The translations under genes and the position numbers were made by a program. Positions 41,787-50,699 of a DNA stretch of 64,000 nucleotides are shown here, one piece after another. The notes below the pieces were generated by a model that worked only from the letters and a program-made list of their open reading frames with translations, made no database searches and had not been told where the DNA came from. Each line of letters starts with the position of its first letter. Position 1 is the stretch's first letter. The DNA comes from Neobacillus niacini NBRC 15566 (GTDB lineage: Bacteria > Bacillota > Bacilli > Bacillales > Cytobacillaceae): contig NZ_BCVA01000011.1 of NCBI RefSeq assembly GCF_001591505.1, positions 1 to 64,000 of the forward strand, written 5' to 3'.

Positions 41787-43184
41787 ATGCTTGTCGAGCT
41801 TTCCGCTCTTCATTGGATATATGTTGTCTTTATTGCTCTTATTATCGGATTTATGGTCAAACGAAGAGATACCACCCTAATTTGTATCCTCGGAATATTC
41901 CTTATTGCTATTACTGCGACGGGCTCCTTAAGCAGTTCGGTTAGCAGCATCTTCAACAGTTTTATTTACGCAATTACAGAGTTGTTATCGACTATTTTAG
42001 TCATCTCGATTATTGTAGCTATGAGTAAAACATTAACATCTACTGGAATAAACGATGTCATGATTTCACCTTTTACAAAACTAATTCGTAACCCTGCGCT
42101 CGCCTATTGGACCATTGGTATATTAATGATGGTCATTTCCTGGTTCTTTTGGCCGTCACCGGCTGTTGCGCTTCTTGGAGCCGTACTGCTTCCAGTCGCC
42201 TTACGAGCAGGTCTGCCAGCTTTGGGAGTGGCCATGGCAATGAACTTGTTTGGGCATGGTATAGCCTTATCAGGAGACTTCGTCATTCAGGCAGCGCCAA
42301 AATTAACATCGGACGCAGCAGGAATTCCAATCGGTGATGTTATCAATGCTAGTATTCCTTTAGTATTTGTAATGGGGATTGTGACTACTATCGCTGCCTT
42401 CTATTTTTTAAGAAGAGATATGAAGAATGGTGTGTTGCAGCCAACCCCATTTGTACCTATAGAATCAACCGAAGAAACCACATCCGAGAAAAAACTTCTC
42501 ACGATTGGGCAAAAGCGATTTTTTGCCATTCTCGTTCCGATTTTATTTGCTATAGACGTTGCCTCTATGTTTATCCTTGACCTTACTGGAGGAGACGCCA
42601 CTGCTTTAGTCGGGGGAACATCGATTTTCATCCTTCTCTTAATCACAATGGTAAGCCATAAAAACAAAGGTCTCGAAAAAACAACCAGCTATTTAATAGA
42701 AGGATTTACTTTCGGATTTAAAGTCTTTGGTCCGGTAATCCCAATAGCAGCCTTCTTCTATTTAGGTGATGCTGGATTTGGTAAGATAATCGGAGATTTT
42801 TTACCAGATGGTTCTCAAGGTATTGTAAATGATCTAGGGATTGCACTAGCCAATATTGTTCCATTAAGTAAAGTGGTCGGAGCAGTCACTCTAACCACTG
42901 TAGGAGCGATTACAGGTTTAGATGGTTCTGGATTTTCAGGAATATCACTCGCAGGTTCAGTAGCAGGTTTGTTTGCTGTTGCAATTGGTAAAGGTGTGGC
43001 AACTCTAACAGCCCTTGGCCAAATAGCAGCCATTTGGATTGGGGGCGGAACATTGGTACCCTGGGCATTAATCCCTGCAGCCGCAATTTGTAACGTCGAC
43101 CCTTTTGAATTAGCAAGGCGAAATCTTCTCCCAGTGGTTATTGGTCTTGTAGTGACTACTATCGTAGCAATGTTTTTAATCTAA
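41787..43184 (+). CDS. Polytopic permease, ion-transporter-like, substrate unknown
   Basis: A 465-residue membrane protein with about twelve helices in two halves split by a polar loop (residues about 205-245). ISWFFWPSPAVALLGAVLLPVALRAGLPALGVA and its C-terminal counterpart are cut into motifs: WFFWPSPAVALLGA, GLDGSGFSGISLAGS. The arrangement recalls GntP/DctM-like members of the ion transporter superfamily, but I do not recognise the family. AAAGGAGGTC is an excellent ribosome site 8 nt before ATG 41787. The M20 hydrolase downstream (44016), after an intervening minus gene, may use what it imports. Confidence 0.75.
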   Translation: MLVELSALHWIYVVFIALIIGFMVKRRDTTLICILGIFLIAITATGSLSSSVSSIFNSFIYAITELLSTILVISIIVAMSKTLTSTGINDVMISPFTKLIRNPALAYWTIGILMMVISWFFWPSPAVALLGAVLLPVALRAGLPALGVAMAMNLFGHGIALSGDFVIQAAPKLTSDAAGIPIGDVINASIPLVFVMGIVTTIAAFYFLRRDMKNGVLQPTPFVPIESTEETTSEKKLLTIGQKRFFAILVPILFAIDVASMFILDLTGGDATALVGGTSIFILLLITMVSHKNKGLEKTTSYLIEGFTFGFKVFGPVIPIAAFFYLGDAGFGKIIGDFLPDGSQGIVNDLGIALANIVPLSKVVGAVTLTTVGAITGLDGSGFSGISLAGSVAGLFAVAIGKGVATLTALGQIAAIWIGGGTLVPWALIPAAAICNVDPFELARRNLLPVVIGLVVTTIVAMFLI

Positions 43185-43222
43185 AGGTATCATCCTGACT
43201 AAATGATTAACATTACAGCAAA

Positions 43223-43250
43223 CAAAAAAGAGGCATCCGCCTCTTTTTCT
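43223..43250. terminator. Bidirectional terminator
   Basis: AAAAAGAGGC (43225-43234) pairs with GCCTCTTTTT (43239-43248), loop ATCC. It serves the convergent permease and PAP2 genes. Confidence 0.9.
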
Positions 43251-43887
43251 ATGTTTTTCTCAATCTTTTTTTAACAAGTTGGTATATATAGATCGATAAG
43301 AACAGCCAGATATATCCAAATGCAAAACCAGCGATTACATCTGTTGGATAATGTACTTGGAGTATGATACGGCTTGCACCAATCAGCAAGAGTAACAATA
43401 CGGTGACAGTCACAACAATCCTTTTAGCAGCTGGAGACTTCATCCCCTCTTGCATGAGATAAGCTGTAAAAAAGTAAAAAACTAATCCAACCATTGCATG
43501 TCCACTAGGAAAACTTAAACTGTCAACATGTGCAAAATGTTCTAATTCGGGTCTTGGACGTGCAATCCAATCCTTTAAAAGCCTATTCGCTTCATTTCCC
43601 AATCCGGTTGATAAGGAGAGTGCCGCTGCTCCCAAGAAATGCCGTTTTCTTAATAATAGCCAAACCAATACAATCAATGCAACGATACCAATACCCTTTT
43701 TATCACCTAATTCGGTCACCAAAAGAAAAAAAGGATGCAGGGTGTCAGGTACATCTGCAAATAAATCTGCTAGTTTAGTATCTAACCAAAAAGCTTCTTT
43801 TGCTGCCACTTTAATAGAAATAAAAATGGCAATGATAACAGCTAAACATAAGAATATGTACGAAAAATTATTCCCTTTTGTTTTCAT
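43249..43887 (-). CDS. PAP2-family membrane phosphatase
   Basis: A 212-residue protein with five or six helices. The three phosphatase motifs are intact: KDWIARPRP, PSGH (SLSFPSGHAM), and SRIILQVHYPTDVIAG, giving the catalytic His residues outside the membrane. It is likely to dephosphorylate undecaprenyl pyrophosphate or phosphatidylglycerophosphate, as BcrC- and YodM-type proteins do. It is monocistronic. Confidence 0.9.
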   Translation of the reverse strand: MKTKGNNFSYIFLCLAVIIAIFISIKVAAKEAFWLDTKLADLFADVPDTLHPFFLLVTELGDKKGIGIVALIVLVWLLLRKRHFLGAAALSLSTGLGNEANRLLKDWIARPRPELEHFAHVDSLSFPSGHAMVGLVFYFFTAYLMQEGMKSPAAKRIVVTVTVLLLLLIGASRIILQVHYPTDVIAGFAFGYIWLFLSIYIYQLVKKRLRKT

Positions 43888-44015
43888 AGATTAGTTAAAT
43901 CCTTTCTGATTCAAAATTCTTTAAAATTATAAATAAAAAGACAGTAAAAATCTACATAATAGTGTAAAAGTGTTAAAATAGTTTGAAAATGGGATTATTG
44001 ATTGGAGGATGCCAT

Positions 44016-45194
44016 ATGTTGAACCATTTGTTTTCAAAATTAGAAGATTACTATGATGAAATGGTCACAATACGCAGGTTTATGCACCAACACCCAGAAT
44101 TGTCCTTTCAGGAATTTAACACGGCCCAATATATAAAGAAGTTTTACGAAAAACTTGGAATCGAAGTAAAAGGAAATGTTGGCGGAAATGGTGTTATTGC
44201 AAAAGTATATGGCAATACTCCCGGCAAAACTGTGGCATTAAGGGCAGACTTTGATGCGTTACCCATTCATGATGAAAAGGATGTACCTTATAAATCATTA
44301 ATTCCTGGTGTGATGCATGCTTGTGGTCATGATGGACATACCGCTACCCTTCTTATCCTTGCAAAAGTTCTAAATGAACTGAGGGGTGACCTAGAAGGAA
44401 ACTATGTCTTCATCCATCAGCACGCTGAAGAATATGCACCAGGTGGAGCAATCACCATGATTGAGGATGGCTGCTTAGAAGGTGTTGATGTCATATTTGG
44501 AACTCATTTGTGGGCAAGTGAACCGACGGGGACAATCCAATATCGTACTGGTCCAATAATGGCTGCAGCTGATCGCTTCGAAATAGATCTACAGGGTAAA
44601 GGTGGCCACGGTGCACAGCCTCATAAAACAAAGGATGCCATCGTCACAGCTTCACAGTTAGTTTTAAATCTTCAACAAATTGTCAGCCGGAAGGTGAATC
44701 CAGTTGAATCAGCTGTAGTCACCGTAGGCTCTTTTATGTCTGAAAATGCCTTTAATGTAATCGCGGATAAAGCGAAGCTCGTCGGCACCGTCCGAACCTT
44801 TAATGATGATGTTCGCCAATACATTGAAGAAGAAATGGAAAGAATTATTCAAGGCACATGCCACTTGTCCGGCAGCACCTATACCTTTTTATATGAGAGA
44901 GGTTATCCAGCAGTAGTCAATCATGCAAAAGAAACAGAATTTCTCATTACTGCGGCTAAGGATGTTCCTGAGGTATTGAACATTGAAGAATCGGAGCCGC
45001 AAATGGGGGGAGAAGATTTTTCTTATTACTTAAAGGAAATACCCGGAACTTTCTTTTTTACAGGCGCAAAACCACCTGGTGCCACCCCAGGATATCCGCA
45101 TCATCATCCAAAGTTTGATATCGATGAAAACGCAATGTTGATAGCAGCCAAAACACTCGGGACAGCCGCAATAAAAATACACAGTACTAAATAA
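44016..45194 (+). CDS. M20-family amidohydrolase / N-acyl-amino-acid deacylase
   Basis: A 392-residue zinc hydrolase of the HipO/YhaA-like group. HQHPELSFQEF, ALRADFDALPIHDEKD, MHACGHDGHTA, HQHAEEYAPGGA and QMGGEDFSYY hold the metal ligands. GKGGHGAQPHKTKDA is the dimerisation-domain His. It removes acyl groups from amino acids or amides; the exact substrate is unknown. GGAGG lies 7 nt before ATG 44016; the frame is open to 43983. B. subtilis has an M20 amidohydrolase (yhaA) near ecsABC, so this may be its orthologue. Confidence 0.9.
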   Translation: MLNHLFSKLEDYYDEMVTIRRFMHQHPELSFQEFNTAQYIKKFYEKLGIEVKGNVGGNGVIAKVYGNTPGKTVALRADFDALPIHDEKDVPYKSLIPGVMHACGHDGHTATLLILAKVLNELRGDLEGNYVFIHQHAEEYAPGGAITMIEDGCLEGVDVIFGTHLWASEPTGTIQYRTGPIMAAADRFEIDLQGKGGHGAQPHKTKDAIVTASQLVLNLQQIVSRKVNPVESAVVTVGSFMSENAFNVIADKAKLVGTVRTFNDDVRQYIEEEMERIIQGTCHLSGSTYTFLYERGYPAVVNHAKETEFLITAAKDVPEVLNIEESEPQMGGEDFSYYLKEIPGTFFFTGAKPPGATPGYPHHHPKFDIDENAMLIAAKTLGTAAIKIHSTK

Positions 45195-45196
45195 GC

Positions 45197-45236
45197 TAAG
45201 CCCCTAAACTCGGTTAAAGTTCAGGGGCTTTTTTTA
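45197..45236. terminator. Terminator after the M20 gene, overlapping the ecsC end
   Basis: AAGCCCCT (45199-45206) pairs with AGGGGCTT (45224-45231), extended by AACT/AGTT, then a seven-T run on the + strand. The ecsC stop at 45214 falls in the loop. Confidence 0.85.
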
Positions 45237-45936
45237 GGATCCTCAATCTATATACGTTCATCGCAGTTTCTCCCAAATGTTTGAGAAGATTGTTATTGGC
45301 ATAAGCACCTACAAACGCTCCAATTCCAGGAACTAACTGGAACATCTTAACGAGATCGATATAATCTCTATATTCCTGTTGAAATTTACGCCAATCCATT
45401 TCAACGAGCTCCTGCTTTCTCATATCCCAATTTTCAATCTCTGATAATGTTTCGCGGCGTATTTCATCACTAGAAAATGCAAGCTGGAAAATATGAAGAA
45501 TAAACAGCCGCTCTTCAAACTCTTTCGTGTTAAAACCATAAATGGCAGCCGCTTCAAAAAGAAATTTCATTTTAATCGACAGGAGTAAGGGAAAATCAGC
45601 CAGCCCCAGAAGAATTCCACCGGCGCCCGTTCCTGCACCTTCGACCAAAGCTGTTTTTTGGAAGACCGCTGTTTTTTTTCGCATTAATTCATCGCGTTCT
45701 TCCAGTGTCAGACCAGCAGCTTGATTTTTGTTGGTCGTAAGCTGCGATCCAAATAAGGTGGTTTTCACCATACCCTTTATGCTTTCTGTCATCACCTCGT
45801 GTACCTTATCAGGGATCATTTCATTTATTTTCCCTTGCGCTTTTTTAGAAATCCGATTCATCATCCCCGAACGTCTGGTTAATTTTCTTTTCCATTCGAC
45901 CACTTCACCATATACTTTTAGCTCATATTCATTCAT
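45214..45936 (-). CDS. ecsC: EcsC-family protein
   Basis: A 240-residue protein of the EcsC family. VEGAGTGAGGILLGLADFPLLLSIKMKFLFEAAAIYGF is the central hydrophobic stretch; its core reads LADFPLLLSIKMKF. Function is unknown. It is third gene of the ecs cluster, 47 nt after ecsB, as in B. subtilis. Membrane association is likely. Confidence 0.92.
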   Translation of the reverse strand: MNEYELKVYGEVVEWKRKLTRRSGMMNRISKKAQGKINEMIPDKVHEVMTESIKGMVKTTLFGSQLTTNKNQAAGLTLEERDELMRKKTAVFQKTALVEGAGTGAGGILLGLADFPLLLSIKMKFLFEAAAIYGFNTKEFEERLFILHIFQLAFSSDEIRRETLSEIENWDMRKQELVEMDWRKFQQEYRDYIDLVKMFQLVPGIGAFVGAYANNNLLKHLGETAMNVYRLRILKKAPEL

Positions 45937-45983
45937 ACTTACACCCCCTCAGCAAATAGATATTAGGCTTTTATCCAATCCAT

Positions 45984-47195
45984 TCATGCTTTTAGTCTTT
46001 TCTTACTATAAACAGTAACAAATAAAAAACTAAACAAGAGTCCAGATAGGAAAATTAATAACGAAAAGATCCATTCCCCTTTAAACAAGATCACTAACGC
46101 AAATATGGAGGATTGAATAAACAAAATCCTAGTAAGAAGGGAATGAAAAGCAGTTAATTTATACTCTTGGGAAACTGGATACAAATCAATCCAAAGCTTG
46201 TTCTGGTGATGATTCCATAATGGCAGAAGCTGGAATCCGGTTAAATAGATAAATAAGAGCGAAAATACGACCTGCCCTGCTCCAAAGGAGATAAAATACA
46301 GTGCTACCCCGCCTATTACCGTTAATCGAATAAAAAGACCCAAATAATCAGATGATCTCAAGAATGTTCTTGCGAATAAATAATCAAAGGTTTTAGCTTG
46401 TGAAAAGGGTATCTGATTAATCAACATATCAAGCCATTTTCTTCTTTTCACGGTATCTTTTAATTTTGGTACATCTGTGAATAAATTCGCTAATCGATAA
46501 AAAGAAGCCATCCTCTTTTCTTCTTGTGCAATAAGCAAATCCCATTTCAAACCCATTTTTTCCGCCCTGACATAGAACGCGCGATAATAAGAAGCCATAA
46601 TCAAAGCAAATATTAATAAAAAAAGGATAGGTGCGTTATTGAAAAGCAAAAAAGTAAATAACACATTAATGAAAAAACGGACGACCATGTCCGAAGTATA
46701 AACGGACGGCTGCACATAAAAGTGGATTTTCCAATTTACTGCAATATTCCAGCCCTTGATAACCAACAAAACCATTAAGAAGATAAAAAAGGATTGAAAG
46801 CCATTTTCGCTGACATGAGCATACATAGGCATGACAATGGCTAAAACCATTAATAGAATGTATCCCTGAAAAACTAAACTAAGCAGCCCAGAACGTAAAA
46901 AGTACCCTTTTAAACGCGTTTCAAGTGGAATTAAAAACACTTGGTCTGCTTCAAGTAAAAAAGTATAAACAGGGCTGTGTGTTAAAAATACACCTAAAAT
47001 AACAGCAATAATGATCTCCGCGGGAAAATCAGGAGACAATGATTTTACCCAGTCTTGATAATAAAAAGCAGCTGTGCCTAATAAAAACAAAAGGACAACG
47101 ACTAGATGGCCATTAAGAATATATCGAAGATAAACACCAAATTCTTTTAAACGATGAACAGATCGGTCTTTCCATAGCTTTTTATCATCAAACAT
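45984..47195 (-). CDS. ecsB: EcsB, ABC transporter membrane subunit
   Basis: A 403-residue permease with about ten helices and a basic N-terminus (WKDRSVHRLKEFGVYLRYI). Pairs with EcsA. In B. subtilis, ecs mutants are defective in protein secretion, competence and RasP-dependent intramembrane proteolysis; the transported substrate (possibly peptides) is uncertain. The gene start overlaps the ecsA end by 8 nt. Confidence 0.93.
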   Translation of the reverse strand: MFDDKKLWKDRSVHRLKEFGVYLRYILNGHLVVVLLFLLGTAAFYYQDWVKSLSPDFPAEIIIAVILGVFLTHSPVYTFLLEADQVFLIPLETRLKGYFLRSGLLSLVFQGYILLMVLAIVMPMYAHVSENGFQSFFIFLMVLLVIKGWNIAVNWKIHFYVQPSVYTSDMVVRFFINVLFTFLLFNNAPILFLLIFALIMASYYRAFYVRAEKMGLKWDLLIAQEEKRMASFYRLANLFTDVPKLKDTVKRRKWLDMLINQIPFSQAKTFDYLFARTFLRSSDYLGLFIRLTVIGGVALYFISFGAGQVVFSLLFIYLTGFQLLPLWNHHQNKLWIDLYPVSQEYKLTAFHSLLTRILFIQSSIFALVILFKGEWIFSLLIFLSGLLFSFLFVTVYSKKRLKA

Positions 47196-47928
47196 AATTT
47201 TCTTCCTTCGTTAATTGGATATATAGGTCATCTAAAGAAGCTTGTGGCATCGAGAACTGTTCTCTCAAATCAGTAAGAGTACCCTTTGCACGAATCTTTC
47301 CTTCATGAAGAATAACGAATCTGTCACAGTACTTTTCTGCGGTGGTAAGAATATGGGTTGACATTAATATGCCCGCCCCGTTTTCTTTCATTTTTTTCAT
47401 TAAATCAAGTAATGACTGAATTCCTAGTGGATCAAGACCTACAAATGGCTCATCAACAATATAGAGGGAAGGCTGCACCAGAAAAGCACACATGATCATT
47501 ACCTTTTGTTTCATTCCTTTTGAAAAATGAGCTGGAAACCATTTCAGTCTTTTCTCCATTCGAAACTGTGTTAATAAATTTCCAATTCTTTTTTTATATG
47601 TAGACTCATCTAATCCGTATGCCATAGCCGTTAATCGTAAATGTTCTTCAAGGGTGAGTTCTTCGTAGAGTACCGGAGTTTCCGGGACAAAGGTAAACAT
47701 TTTTCGATAAGCTTCCTTATTTTCAGTAATTGATTTTCCATTTATTTTCACGGCCCCGCTATGAGGCTCCATTAAACCGATAATGTGTTTAATCGTTGTA
47801 CTTTTCCCGGCACCATTTAGACCGATTAGTCCTACTAATTCTTTTTCCTTTACCTCAAAAGTGACATCTTTTAGGACTGGATTTCTTGTATATCCTCCTG
47901 TAAGGCTTTCTATCGATAATAAAGACAT
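47188..47928 (-). CDS. ecsA: EcsA, ABC transporter ATPase
   Basis: A 246-residue ATPase. Walker A GLNGAGKST near 36-44, signature FSKGMKQKVMI in place of canonical LSGGQ, and Walker B LYIVDEPFVGLDP with the catalytic Glu. A His switch (STHILTTAEKYCD) is present. The FSKGM signature is normal for the EcsA group. First gene of ecsABC, with its promoter in the intergenic region that also holds the structured RNA candidate. Confidence 0.95.
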   Translation of the reverse strand: MSLLSIESLTGGYTRNPVLKDVTFEVKEKELVGLIGLNGAGKSTTIKHIIGLMEPHSGAVKINGKSITENKEAYRKMFTFVPETPVLYEELTLEEHLRLTAMAYGLDESTYKKRIGNLLTQFRMEKRLKWFPAHFSKGMKQKVMIMCAFLVQPSLYIVDEPFVGLDPLGIQSLLDLMKKMKENGAGILMSTHILTTAEKYCDRFVILHEGKIRAKGTLTDLREQFSMPQASLDDLYIQLTKEENYV

Positions 47929-47997
47929 GTGCTCCGTCCTTCCATAGCATAATAATTACCTTACATTTTACCAAAACAATGGCCATAAAAATAGGAA

Positions 47998-48460
47998 TTC
48001 AAATTTTTGATGTTTTTTTGTATATTCTTCTCGAAACGGGTTATCATAATATTCGAAGGGGAAACACCTACTCGATGAAGTGATTCATCAAAAATTTGAA
48101 ATGAGGTGTCTGTCAAAGACATTTAACTTTTCAAACCAGTAGCTTCTAAACGTTTCAAATAAGGGGATGGTTGTTTTGCACAAGTTGCCTGGTAACCATT
48201 TAGAGTTCATTTAACACCAGCTATTTATCAAAAAATAAATGAGGTGTTTACGGCAGATTATCATCCGTTTTTATAAGTTGATGCAACTATAAAAACAACA
48301 TAGGGGATGGTCAGCTTGAACAATAATTACTGTTTATAAAAAACACTAAATTGTCAAATGAGGTGTTTATCAAACGTAATTCCTGATGAACGTATAATAT
48401 GAAGCAATTCCCCTTCGAGAGGGCAGGATTCCATGCGGATCCTGTCTCTTTCTTTTTTTA
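47998..48460 (+). ncRNA. Candidate large structured RNA between ecsA and hit
   Basis: No protein frame with a ribosome site lies here. A promoter TTCAAA-17-TATATT (47998-48026) predicts a start near 48033. TCGAAGGGGAA (48053-48063) is perfectly complementary to TTCCCCTTCGA (48408-48418), closing about 345 nt. Inside are hairpins: 48064-48069 with 48104-48109; 48213-48228 with 48235-48248; a 13-bp hairpin 48267-48280 with 48284-48296; and 48341-48346 with 48363-48368. Three share an ATGAGGTGT right arm. A terminator stem (CAGGAT/GATCCTG, 48424-48442) and a T run end it near 48460. I recognise no known RNA class. The window gives no function; it could be a regulatory leader of hit or an independent RNA. 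Confidence 0.65.
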
Positions 48461-48516
48461 TTGCTCATTTATATGGTAAAATACGGATATAAAAACCAAA
48501 AGGGGTTGTATAGATA

Positions 48517-48936
48517 ATGAGTGATTGTATCTTTTGTAAAATTGTTAATGGTGATATCCCTGCTGCGAAGGTGTATGAAAATGAACATATTATTGCCTTC
48601 CTTGATATCAGTCAGGTGACAAAAGGACATACATTGGTCATCCCGAAAGTACATAAAGAAAATTTATTTGAATTGACTCCTGAAATATCTAAAAACCTGT
48701 TCGAATCTGTACCCGAAATTGCCAATGCACTAAAAAAGGAGTTTAGTCCACTCGGATTAAATCTCGTTAATAATAACGGGGAACATGCAGGGCAAACAGT
48801 ATTTCATTTCCATATTCATTTAATCCCGCGCTATGGTAAAGGAGACGGATTTGGAGCAGTTTGGAAAAGCAATACTAGCGATTATACTCAACAGACACTG
48901 CAAGAAATGGCAGCAAATATCAATAAACACCTCTAA
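48517..48936 (+). CDS. hit: HIT-family nucleotide hydrolase/transferase
   Basis: A 139-residue HinT-like protein. CIFCKIVNGDIPAAKVYEN is the usual N-terminus with a Cys pair, and VFHFHIHLIPR is the histidine triad. It should cleave nucleoside phosphoramidates such as adenosine 5'-monophosphoramidate. AAAGGGGTTG provides the ribosome site. It lies beside ecsA in the opposite direction, as in B. subtilis. Confidence 0.95.
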   Translation: MSDCIFCKIVNGDIPAAKVYENEHIIAFLDISQVTKGHTLVIPKVHKENLFELTPEISKNLFESVPEIANALKKEFSPLGLNLVNNNGEHAGQTVFHFHIHLIPRYGKGDGFGAVWKSNTSDYTQQTLQEMAANINKHL

Positions 48937-48967
48937 CAAAAGATTGAATTGTCCGAAAATTATTTCT

Positions 48968-48996
48968 TTATCATTTTTATATTCCTGTGATATAAT
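48968..48996 (+). promoter_or_regulatory. Sigma-A promoter of trpP
   Basis: TTATCA (48968-48973), a 17-nt spacer and perfect TATAAT (48991-48996) extended by TGA on its left (TG-n extended -10). Confidence 0.8.
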
Positions 48997-49023
48997 GAAA
49001 ACAAGTTTTTCGCTGCAGGCATT

Positions 49024-49074
49024 TAGGGCACTGCAGGAGGAACTAATAGCTTAGTTAAGCAGAGGAGAGATGAG
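49024..49074 (+). promoter_or_regulatory. TRAP-type (G/U)AG repeats over the trpP ribosome site
   Basis: TAG at 49024, GAG 49037, TAG 49047, TAG 49052, GAG 49062, GAG 49065 and GAG 49072 form a run of triplets reaching the AGGAG Shine-Dalgarno and the ATG at 49077. In B. subtilis the tryptophan-activated TRAP protein binds such repeats in trpP mRNA and blocks translation. Confidence 0.75.
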
Positions 49075-49076
49075 AA

Positions 49077-49601
49077 ATGAATACAAAGAATCTAGTAGTC
49101 CTATCACTGTTGGCGGGAATTGGGGTAGTTTTGCATACGGTAATGCCAGCCTTCCTCACTATTAAACCAGATATGATGCTGGCAATGATGTTTTTGGGTA
49201 TTATTCTTATTCCAGAAATTAAAAGTGTTATGTTACTGTCAATTGTAACTGGAGGTCTTTCCGCACTCACAACAGGTTTTCCCGGAGGCCAACTTCCAAA
49301 TATCATTGATAAGCCCATAACTGCCTTAGTCTTTTTTGGTTTATTTTTGGCATTAAAGCAATACCGAAACTCCATTATTAGTGTGGCCGTCTTAACTGCA
49401 ATTGGGACATTAGTTTCAGGATCTGTCTTTTTAGGTTCTGCCTATTACATTGTAGGCTTACCAAGTTCTTTCACAGCTTTATTTGCTGCTGGTGTTTTAC
49501 CTGCAGTTGCACTGAACACAATTATTATGGTTATTTTGTATCCAGTTGCTCTTTCAGTTGTAAAAAGAACAAAGACATCACCTATTGTCATTTCAAAATA
49601 A
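49077..49601 (+). CDS. trpP: Tryptophan transporter TrpP
   Basis: A 174-residue membrane protein with five or six helices, matching B. subtilis TrpP (YhaG) in size and locus. MNTKNLVVLSLLAGIGVVLH and the FPGGQLPNIIDKPITAL segment are characteristic. It imports tryptophan. The TRAP-like triplet leader directly upstream supports both identity and feedback control by tryptophan. Confidence 0.9.
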   Translation: MNTKNLVVLSLLAGIGVVLHTVMPAFLTIKPDMMLAMMFLGIILIPEIKSVMLLSIVTGGLSALTTGFPGGQLPNIIDKPITALVFFGLFLALKQYRNSIISVAVLTAIGTLVSGSVFLGSAYYIVGLPSSFTALFAAGVLPAVALNTIIMVILYPVALSVVKRTKTSPIVISK

Positions 49602-49607
49602 CACAAA

Positions 49608-49638
49608 AAGAAAAGAACCCGAGAAAGGTTCTTTTCTT
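49608..49638. terminator. Bidirectional terminator
   Basis: GAAAAGAACC (49610-49619) pairs with GGTTCTTTTC (49627-49636) between trpP and the small convergent gene. Confidence 0.85.
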
Positions 49639-49659
49639 TCTATAACATCAAATACATGA

Positions 49660-49848
49660 TTAAAAGCGTGATAAAATAATTGTCACTAGCAAAAATATCA
49701 CGCCAGCGCCTGCTAAAGATGCAGCTCTCTTCTTTAAAACTTGTTTAGGTGGATAAAATCCTGGTCTTTTTAAAGCTAGAGCATTCCAAAAAGCACTGAT
49801 AAATAGCACTATACTTAGCAAAAAAAGGACCGAAGTTACGCTCTTCAT
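49660..49848 (-). CDS. Small two-helix membrane protein, unknown
   Basis: A 62-residue protein: helix VTSVLFLLSIVLFISAFW, a basic loop with PGFYPPKQVLKKR, and helix LAGAGVIFLLVTIIL. AGGGGG lies 6 nt before the ATG. No family recognised. Ribosome site, membrane profile and terminator downstream suggest it is real. Confidence 0.65.
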   Translation of the reverse strand: MKSVTSVLFLLSIVLFISAFWNALALKRPGFYPPKQVLKKRAASLAGAGVIFLLVTIILSRF

Positions 49849-50123
49849 TTAATACCCCCTATTAAAGAAACAAGAGTTGATATTATCATTAGTATGTATT
49901 GCCGTGCTCCCCTATGTAGAATATTCAAAAGGTTGGCATTATTTAAAGAAAAACCTTAAAATAAGGGAGAGTTATTTTTTTACATTTGTATTATATAAAA
50001 AAATATAAATTACAAGTAGAAAAAAACGTAATTTCTAAAAATTTTGTGAATTTACATCTTTATTAATTTTTATTTTATTGGCATAATGTTAATAGAGAAA
50101 TAAAAAAGTAGGTGAAATTGGGG

Positions 50124-50699
50124 ATGTCGGAGAAACAGTATTCAATGAAAGAAGCGATGCTATTTAGCCAAAGGATTGCACAATTAAGTAAAGCCCTATG
50201 GAAATCGATTGAGAAGGATTGGCAGCAATGGTTAAAGCCTTTTGATTTAAATATTAATGAACATCATATCCTTTGGATTGCATACCATTTAAATGGAGCA
50301 TCTATTTCGGATGTGGCAAAGTTTGGTGTTATGCATGTCTCAACAGCGTTCAATTTTTCGAAAAAGTTAGAAGAAAGAGGTTTACTTACATTTTCAAAGA
50401 AAGAAAATGATAAACGAAATACGTATATTCAGCTCACCCCTGAAGGTGATGAGATCTTTCTTCGCTTAATGGAATCCTACCATCCCAGTGGCAATGCTGC
50501 ATTTGTTGGTGCCTTGCCATTAAGAGATTTGTATGGAAAGTTTCCCGATATTATTGAAATGATGGCGATTGTTCGTAATATTTATGGTGAAGATTTTATG
50601 GAAATCTTTGAACGTTCTTTTCATAATATTGAAACAGAATTTAACGAGAATGATGGAAAACTTAAAAAGTCAGAAAAAACTGAACAAGAACTCTCTTAA
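50124..50699 (+). CDS. scoC: ScoC/Hpr, MarR-type transition-state regulator
   Basis: A 191-residue repressor of protease and sporulation genes. The winged helix is seen at [38 protein letters not shown] and [16 protein letters not shown]. Sequence is close to B. subtilis ScoC (Hpr), including the start [18 protein letters not shown] 50124 is favoured over the GTG at 50112 because AGGTG spans the latter. Its stop overlaps the end of yhaI by 4 nt on the other strand. Confidence 0.94.
   Translation: MSEKQYSMKEAMLFSQRIAQLSKALWKSIEKDWQQWLKPFDLNINEHHILWIAYHLNGASISDVAKFGVMHVSTAFNFSKKLEERGLLTFSKKENDKRNTYIQLTPEGDEIFLRLMESYHPSGNAAFVGALPLRDLYGKFPDIIEMMAIVRNIYGEDFMEIFERSFHNIETEFNENDGKLKKSEKTEQELS

Noticed and set aside
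42107-43116. Several short frames on both strands inside the permease gene
   Set aside because: Shadows of a continuous hydrophobic coding frame.
48469-48654. Minus-strand 61-residue frame overlapping hit
   Set aside because: Shadow of hit with no ribosome site.
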